NCBI RefSeq assembly: GCF_018860155.1
Contig: NZ_JAHKNI010000028.1
Location: 1 to 64,000, forward strand
Source: Nocardia albiluteola
GTDB taxonomy: Bacteria > Actinomycetota > Actinomycetes > Mycobacteriales > Mycobacteriaceae
Length of the DNA stretch: 64,000 bases
Direction: 5' to 3'
The notes beneath the pieces were generated by a model. It did not search any database. It saw only the letters and a list, made by a program, of their open reading frames with translations, and was not told the DNA's origin. Shown here piece by piece: positions 53,901 to 62,900 of the stretch; the stretch's first letter is position 1; the number at the start of each line of letters is the position of its first letter. The position numbers were made by a program, and so were the translations under genes.

Positions 53901-56900
53901 CGAGCTCCTTCAGCTGCTCCTGCGCAGCCTGCTGTCGCTTGCTCAGGTCCTTCCAGCGCTCGACGAGCCGATCGTGCTCGGACTGCACGGACGGGTCCCT
54001 CTTGAGGGCCTCCACCTCGCGGTCCAGCGAGGCGATGCGCTGATCGTGCAGCGCGATCTCGCGGCGCGCGTTGATCAGCTGCGGGACGGCATCGAGCTCG
54101 TCGTAGTGCTGCAGCCCGGCCCGTTCCCGGACCTCCTGCAGTGCCGCGCCGAAGTTCTCGTCTCGTAGCGCCCGCCAGTTGCCCGTGTCGGGAATGCCCA
54201 GCTCGGCCGCCAGCGCGTTGCGCTGTTCGAGCCAGCTGGCGCGGGCCTCCTCGAGCGCCTCGCGGCGCCCGTGCAGCGCATGCAGCCGGGCGCGCGCGGG
54301 ATCGTTCGCGTGTGGATCGTTGGGATCGATCGGATCCGGCTGTCCGCCGGCGGAATCCGGGTGCTCCTCGCGCTGCACGGCCAGGTTGCCGTGGTCGTCG
54401 GGGACGATGCGCAGCACCACCACCCGCGCGGGATCCTCGGCCAGCTCACCGATTTCGGGGTAGTGCTCGGCGGCGCGATCGAGAACATCGGCGGCGGACG
54501 CGGAGTCGTCCCAGAGCACCACGACCACCCGGCGGCTCGGGCCGTCGATGACGCCGATGTGTGGCTGACCGGGCACCGCGGTCGCGTTGACCGTCCGCAG
54601 CGCGGTCTGTTCGGCCACCGCCTGCATGTGGGTGAAGGCCGTCGCCTCGTGCTGGGCCGCGGCGCTGTAGGCGCGGAACGCATCCTCGAGCTCCTTGTAC
54701 GCGTCTTTGCGGGCCTGGTTGTGGCCCTCCTGCACGGTGTCGCCCCGCACGGTCGTCGTCGTCTGGCCCCGTAGCTGCGCGATCGCGAGCTTCCCGCGCT
54801 GCGGATCGCTCATCTCGTTCCAGTCGACCCCGGACGTGTGCCGCTCGCCGCGCGCGTTCGCCGCGGCCTCGAGCCGGTTGACCTTGGCGATGGCGTCACG
54901 CAGCGGCCGCTCGGCCTCCACGCGCGGGCGCACGGCATCGGCGGCGGCCTGCTGGGCCTCGATCAGCCGCTGCGCGCGCTGCTCGTCCTGGCGCGTCCGC
55001 GTGGCGTCCACGCGGCGTTCCTTCGAGGACTCGACGGCGGTGGCGCTCGTGACTACCCGGCCCTTCTCGTCCAGGTGCACGTTCTCGGTGATGTATCCGT
55101 GGGGCCGCGCCACCGACGACGGCGGATCTCCGTGCAGCACAGCATGAATCAGGTCGGTGAGCGGTCCCTCGACGGTGTCACCGGTGCCCCGCCGGGCCAG
55201 GCGTCCCAGCGCGGCGGCGATCTTGCGCGGGCTGGGTCCGAGGTTCTGGTACTCGAACTCGGTGGCCCGTCCGTACCGGATGCTGGCCGCCGACGCGGAC
55301 CGCTGGATCTTGCCCCCGACCCGCACCGGGCGCATCTTGTACCGGATACCGGTCATATCCAGCGCCTGCAACAGGCGGGAGCGCGCCGTGGCGACGGCGA
55401 TGCTATCCCCGTGCGTGCCGTGGTCCGTGCTGGCGAGCAGGGCGGCGACCAGCGCGCGCCGCTGCCCTCGGGTCAGTCCGGGTCCGAGCAGCAGGCGGGT
55501 CAGATTCTCCTCGGTGAGCGGGAAATTCCCGGCCGCCTTGGTAAAGGCCGCGCGCAACAGTTCGTCGGTCTCGTTGCCGCCGGTGTGCGCGAGGTCCGTG
55601 CCCGGGTCCGGCGAATGCTGCTGGGAACCGGTCGATTCCGACCCTGTCGTACCGCCGGAGCCGTTGTCGCCCTCGCCCTCCTCGCCGGTTCCCTCCTCGT
55701 ACCGGCGCACCGCCTCGGCGACCTCTGCCTGGCCGCGCGCCGCGCGCTCGGCCATGTCCGCCATCCGCCGCAGTGCCTCGTCGTCGGGGTTCGCGTCCGA
55801 CTCGCGCCGCAGATCCGCTGCCCACCTGGCGGTTTCCCGGGCCTCCCGGGCTACTCGGTCGGCCTCGGTCTCCGGGCCCGACAACTGCCGCAGCCAGTCG
55901 GTCAGCCCGCGATGCTGGTCGGCGGTCCACTCGGCCTGCTCGGCGAGCTGGCGCTTGAGCCAGTCGTCCGGATCGGCATCAGATTCCCGGCGCGCCTGTT
56001 CGGCACGCACGCCCGCGTCGTGCGCGAGCTGTTCGGCCCGGTCGAGTTGCTCGGCCCGCTGTTCCTCGGGCGTCTGGGACATGTGGCGCGCCCAGTCGGC
56101 GTACTCGGTGTTGTTGCGCGCCAGCCACTCCGCCGTCTCCGCCCTGCCCTGTTTGCGCCAGTCGCCGGGGTCGGCGTCGGCCTCGCGACGCAGCTGCTCG
56201 GCGTGCTCCCGCGCCTCGCGGGCCGCACGTTCGATCGGACTCTCGGACTCGCCCTCGCCGCCGTCCGGTGGTTCCCGCGTGGCACCGACGCCCACCCGGT
56301 CCGGATCGTCCAGGTGCTCGATCGCGCGGTGGGTCATGGCCGCGCGCAGGTTTTCGCTGATCGGATCGACCGCGCGACCGTTGCGGTCGAACAGGATCGC
56401 CTTGGTCCGGACGTTGTCCGGCAGGCGCGACAGATCGGTGAATTCCTCGCCGGTGGTGAGATCCCGGACGACGGCGGTGCCGCGATCGTTGATCATCAGG
56501 TAGGCGTGGCCACCCACCCCGTACCGGTCAGTGACGCCGTACATGTCGACCAGCAGCGCGGCCGCACCGTGTTTCGCGCCCCGCGCCTGCTCCTCGGGCG
56601 TACCGAGCAGCGCGTCGGCGACCTCCTGATGCGATCCGAAGCCCCGCAGCCGGCCACCGGCGCTGGCCTCGATCTCGCCCTCGGTCATGCCCTCCACGCC
56701 GATCAGGCGCGAGGGCAACCGGATCCCGGTGGTCTTGTCGGCGAAGTGTCGCAGCAGATCCCGCAGCGCCAGCACCGCGCAGCGCCCGCGACCGGGGCCG
56801 ATGCCGGCGATCGGGCCGTCCGAGGGGTGCACCGTGACATCGGAATGATCCACCGCCACAGCGGTATCCGCACGCGCACCGTCGCCGAGCGGGCGGGGTT

Positions 56901-59900
56901 CACCTGCCGCGGGCGATCGGCTCAGGCCCGAATCCTGCTGTGCGGTCCGCTGATCCGTAAACGCGGCCCGCGCATGCTCCTGCGATGGCCGCGGCCCGGA
57001 GGTACCGTCCCCGGTGAGCCGTGCCGAGCGCCGCCATGCCTCCCGGTCGTATTCCGGGCCCTGCCGCCGGACCTGCACGGTGCCGTCCGTTCCGGGGTCC
57101 ACCCGCAACACCACGGCCCGATCGTGCTGGGGACCTACCAGTTCCGCGATCTCCGGATGATCACGGACCGCCTGTTCCACCGCGGCCCGGGCATCCTCGC
57201 CGTCGCGCACCACGACGGCGGCCTGCCGCGGCGGCCCCTCGATGATGCCGACCCGGTCGGTACCCTCGAGGGGGGTCGCCCCGGCGACGCGCAGCGCGTG
57301 CTGGTCCACGGCGTGATCGAATTGCACGTTCGTGCGCATGGCCTCGGCCACCATGTTGGGCAGATGACGTGCGGCGCGTTCCAATTCGTCGATCGCGTGC
57401 AACCGCTCGGCCGCATCCGGAGCGTCCTCCGGGACCCCGTCGCGCAGCCGATCCAGCACGTCCCGCAACTGGTCGGGATGGCCGAGGTCGCCGTCCTCGA
57501 ACGACACCCCCTCCCGCGTTTCGACCTCCTGCCGCGCCTGCCGCAACCGGGTATCGGCCGCGGCGAGGTTCGCGGCCGCCTCGTGCTGCAGGCGCATCGC
57601 ATCGCTGAGCCCGGACGGTGCGACCGCGCGCCGGTACTCCTCGATCAGCTCGGCGGCCTTCGCCAAATCCTGGGCCCGGCCGAGGACTTCCTCGCGCAGC
57701 TTGGCGTGCAGCTGGGTCAGCTGCTCGGGCGTGAGCCGCTCGTGGTCCTCGATGACGCCGTCACGGAAGGCATCGAAGACGCGCCCGTACTCCTTGGTGC
57801 GCTGCTCGAGCTCCTCCTGCAGCTCGGCGACCTTCGCCGCACGCTGAGTCTCATTGAGATGCTTGAACTCTCCGGTCCCCGCGCGGGCCGCGTCGAGGCG
57901 CTGGGCACAGTCGATGACGCCCGGGCCGTCGGCGTCCACGCCCTGCAGCCGGGCCCAATCCTTGTCCACCAGACGGAATTCGGCGGGGTCCAGTCCCAGC
58001 ACGCGATCGGCGAATGTCGACAGATCGCCGCCCGCCACCTCGCGCAGATGGGCCATCGCGGAGTCGTCGTAGGCGCGGGCCTCGCCGTCCACGACGCGCG
58101 GGTCCGGACCCGTCCCCTTCCAGACGCCCTCGGACGGGTCCAGGCCGACGAGGGTGCGAGCATATTCGAGGATCGGGTCCTCGAGCTGGGTCTGGCCGTC
58201 CTCGCCCTTGCCGACCTTGGCGACGGCGCGGGACAGCTTCTTCGGCGAGAGCTCGGTGTCGTCCGGCACCACCTTGTTCGTGCTCGCATCGTACTTCGGC
58301 GGCTGCAGGCCGTCCTCGGCCAGTCGCAGCCGGCGCGCGAGCCGATCGCGCGCGGTATCCACGGCCTCGGGGTCTATCTTGCGCAGCTCACCCGCGTACT
58401 TGGCGAGCGCGTCGCTCAGGCGCCTGCGGTCGGTGCGGCTCGTGTCCGGGTCCGAGAGCCGCTCGGCGATGTGCTCGGCGGTGAGGTCCTGCGGATGCAC
58501 ACCCAGGCGCTTGGATACCATCGCCCGCGCGTCGGCGGCGTGGTTGAACTGCTCGACGTCGTGCGCGCCGCTCACGTAGTCGACCAGCGCCTCGATGCGC
58601 GCGGCCCGCAGGGCATTTCGCAGCCGCAGCTCCGCGATCACCGCCTCCGAGCCGGGCTCGACGAGGTCGTTGACGTTCAGACCCGCACGCCGGGCCAGAT
58701 CCTCGAGATCCTCCTCGATCTCGGTGCGAGATCGAGGCGGGCCCGAATCAGCCGGGCTCGCAGGCGGTTCCGGCGCGCTCTCGATCCGTACCTCGTGCCA
58801 GGGCTCGTCGTCGTATCGGACCAGCGTGGTCGGCACGCCGTGCCCGCCGACCTCCGGCTCGACGTGCATCACGTCGGGCGATTCGAGCCGGAAGATCCGG
58901 ACGGTGCCGTCGCTGTGCACCCGGCCCAGCCGGAATTCGGTCCGCAGGCCGCCGCTGTTGACCTCCTCGGCGAGCGCGGGATCGCGGGCCAGCGCCCCGG
59001 CCAGCACCTGCTCGTGGTCCAGCTCGGACCGCAGCACCACCAGATGTGGTGGCTCCCCGTCGATTCGCCACACGCCATCGGTGATCCTGGTGCCGCGCAA
59101 GGCATCACCGAGCATGACCCGTTCGGCCTCGCCGACCAGATCGCCGGTGGTGCGCTCGTATTCGTCGTTCACCCGGCGGTAATCGGTTGCCAGCGACCGC
59201 ATCCGGTCGACGGCCTCCCGATCGGTCGCGACGGTGCCGTACAGGTCCCGCACCGTCGAGGCGAGCCGCGCGGGGTCCACCTCGGGATAGTCGGGCGCGA
59301 GCATCAGCTGCCAGTCTGCGACCTGGGAGCGAATCTGCTCCCGCGACAACGCATCCTCGAAGTAGTCGCGCAGCCCGCTCTCGATCAGCCTGCCGTGCTC
59401 GTCGAACAGCTCACTCGCGGTGGGCGGGGGCGGCGAGGACTTCGCGTTGATCGGCGTGTAGCCCTGCAGGCCCATGCCTTTGCCCTCGGCCAGCCTCTTG
59501 TCGACCGCGAAGCGGTGGATGGGGTCGTCGTCGAGCTGGTTGATGCCCTTGCTGAAGGGCACCTCCACATCCACCGCGTTGTACAGGCGGGCAGCCTCGA
59601 GCCAGGCCACGACAGCCGCGCCGCGCCTGCCGACCAGATATTCGAGCTGGTCGGCGACGTGCTGCACGGACTCCGGGGTGAGATTGGCCGGATCCAGCTC
59701 GATGCCGTGCTCGTGCGCGAGCGCGACGATCTGCTCGCCCAGCTCGAGTCGCTGCGCCCGCAGGTCCTCGACGTGTGCGAACTCCTGCTCCAGCCCCGCT
59801 CGGTCGTGCGGCTGGTACGAGAGTTCGGGGTCCTGGTGACGACCCGGCGCCTGCGCGGGGGTCTGCTCGGACTCGGTCGACGCCGGCGGGGCCTCCCGGA

Positions 59901-62900
59901 TCGGCTCGGCCGTCGCGTTGAACGCCGCCCGCTGTTCCGCGGTGAACCCCTCCTGCGCAAGCAGTTCCGAATCGGCCTCGTCGATCTCGTAGTCGTAGAG
60001 GCTGCCGTCCCGGTTCCGCGCCGGAGGCACCGGATTGTCGTGGTGCGGAGATTCGTTGAACAGGAGTTTGCGGAAGAAGCCCGTGACCTCCTCGCGGCGC
60101 GTGGTGAAGAAGGAGTGGAACTCGAGGATGATGGTGCTCGGCAGCTGATCCTTCAGGAAATGCGAGAGATCGCCGACGTGCGCCAGCGCCTGCGACATCC
60201 CGTCGTCCACGTGCCGGGCGGGAGCGGGTGCGGGCTCGGGCGTATCCCCGTGGTGCGCCGGTGCTTTCGGCGGCGACACGTCCACCGCAGCCTTGGTACC
60301 GGGCGGCAGATTGATCTCCTTGGGCTCGGCCTTGCCGAACCGAACCCGGTTCCACAGCCGCCGCGCCAGCGACTTACCCTGTGGCTCTTCCTCTTTCGGT
60401 TCCTCGACCGCGCCGCCGGTCTTCGGGCGTTCGGCGACGACGTACCGCACGCCGCCCTGGCCGTCGGGTTCGGCGCGCAGGTAGATCTTCTCCCCGTCGC
60501 GCACGACCACCCGCCAGGTGCCGTTCGGGTCCTCGGGCAGCGGTTCGGAGACGTCGGAGATATCGGTCGCCTCGCGCAGCACGCGGGAACGCAACTCCCG
60601 CAACGTCTCCGCGGCGCCCTCGGGGGTGGCGAGTTCCTCCGGGCGGACGTCGAGCAGCCGGGCCCAGCCGTCGCGGATGTCGGTCAGGCGCGCGAATTCG
60701 CCGGGATCGGTGACCTTGCTCAGCTGCTCGATGTGCTCGGCCAGCGCCTCGACCGCCCCGGCGCGCAGGCCCGCCCGGTACTTCAGGTACTCGAGGATGC
60801 GCTCGCCGGTGTCGTCGGTCAGATGGTTATCGGTCACCCCGAGCCGCGCCAGCGCCTGCGCGCGGGCCTCCTCGAGGGTCAGCGCGCGGGTATCTTCCGG
60901 CAGGCCCAGCCGAATCGGGGCCCGCCCGCCGGGCAGCCCGGCGCGCACGCCGGACTCCTCGGGGTCCAGGCTGGTCAGCTCGTCCTCGGACATGGCGCGC
61001 GGCGGCAGGCCCCGGGCCACGTCGTCCAGCACGCCGCGGGCGCGGGCGACGTCGGCCAGTTCCGACAGCGCGCGCAACGGATCCGGGTGGTCGCCGAGCA
61101 CGTCCGTCAGGCCCAGGGCCTCGATCAGCTTGCGCGCGTGCTCGGTTTCGCCGTCCGGCCGCTCGACCCGCGGCTCGTGCACGCGGCCACGGGTCAGGTC
61201 GGAGAGGAACTTGCGGACCGCCTCGAACGGGCGCTGGCCGTGCGGGGTCGAATCACCATGGGAGACAAAGTCGGAGAACAGCACCTCGCCCTCGAGCACC
61301 GGCTCCGACGTCGGCGGCGCCGGGCTGGTCTGGTGTAGCTCGCCGGGGGGCTGCGGCTGCGTGGTCGGCCCGGTGGTGTCCTCGCCGGTGCTCTCCCCCG
61401 CCGAGACCTTGCCGCCCCAACCGGCCACCGCCGCATGGTCGTTCGCGGTCCGCTCGGCCATATCGGCCATCCGGCGCAGGAATGGGTCGCCGGGATCGGC
61501 GTCCGACTCCCGGCGCAGGCCCGCCGCCCACTCCGCGGCCTCGCGCGCCCGCCGCTGCGCGCCGGTCTCCGGTTCCGGCGCGGTGTTCCACTCTGCCTGC
61601 TTGGCCGCCCAGTCGGCCTGTGCCGCTTGACTCTTCGCGGTGCGCTCGGCCATGTCGGCGATGCGCTGCAGGAGTGGATCGCCCGGGTTAGCGTCGGCGT
61701 CGCGCCGGGCCTCCTGCGCCGCCCAGTCGGCCTCCCGGGCCCGGCGCTGCGCGTCCCGCACGTTCAGGAGCGACTCGTCGGTCGCCCCGGCCGCATTGTG
61801 CATCGCCGCATGGGCCTTCGCGATCTGCTCGGCGGCATCGGCCACGGTCTGCTTGAGCGGGTCGCCCGGATCCGCGTCGGCCTCCTGGCGCAGCCGCGCG
61901 GCCCAGTCCGCCGTCTGCCGGACGGCCTCGTCGTCGGAGGGCTCCTCTTCGTGCTCACCGGCGGGTGGACCGTTCGCCGTGCCGACGCCCTCCCACGCGC
62001 TGGTGCCCCGGGCGTCGATGGCCTCGTCCAGCAGCTCGTCCCGGGTCTGCTCGTCGAGCTTGTCGACCGGCTCACCGGTGCGGTCGAAGATGATGGCCTC
62101 GGTGTCGTGAATGCCGGCGGGCAGCCGGGACAGGTCGTCGTACACCTCGCCGGTGGACAGGTCGTGCACCCAGACGTGGTCGTTGTCGTTGACCATGAGC
62201 AGCGCGTGACTGCCGACGCCGTAGTCGTCGGCCGGGCCGCGGTAGTTGGCGACCAGCATCGCCGCGGAACCGCTCTGCAGATCCAGCAGTTCGTCGCGGA
62301 TCTCCGCCGGGGTCAGCTCCACCAGCTCACCGCCGGTGGCGGCCATCAGCTCCGCCTTGTCCATCCCGTCGAACCCGATCAGGCGCTCGGGCAGGCGAAT
62401 TCCGGTGCGCTCACCGAAGCGCCGCAGCAGCGCGCGCAGGGTCAGCTCGCCGCAACGGCCGCGGTTCGGGTCGTCCGGCGCGTGATGATTCGACGGGTCG
62501 GCGGCCGACTCCGGATTGTGTTCCACCGCACCGTGTTCAGGGCCCGTCGCCGTGTCGGTGTGGGGGTCGAGCATGCGCAACGTGACGTCATCGCCGCCCC
62601 CCTCCCGGGTGTGGACCTCGACGACCTCGATCCGTCTGCCGGGGAACCGGTCCATCAGCGCCGCGTCGATCGACCGGCGCACGTTCAGGAATTCCGGATG
62701 ATCCGCCTGCGGATTATCGAAGATGAGCTGCGCCTGCGCCCTACCGTCGTCGAAATCCCGGTACAGCACAACGGCATCCACCACATGACCGTTGCTCTCG
62801 AAGCGAACCATGCCCGAGCGGCCCGCGCTCTCGTCCGGTTCCCAGTTGTAGGTCCGGCTCAGATCGATGCCCACGGACTTGCCCAGCTGAACATGCGTCG

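Noticed and set aside
54838..61338. Plus-strand open frame of about 2,170 codons opposite the giant gene
   Set aside because: Arg/Ala/Leu/Gln-rich with no domain; it mirrors the codon bias of the minus-strand gene, which has domains and repeats.
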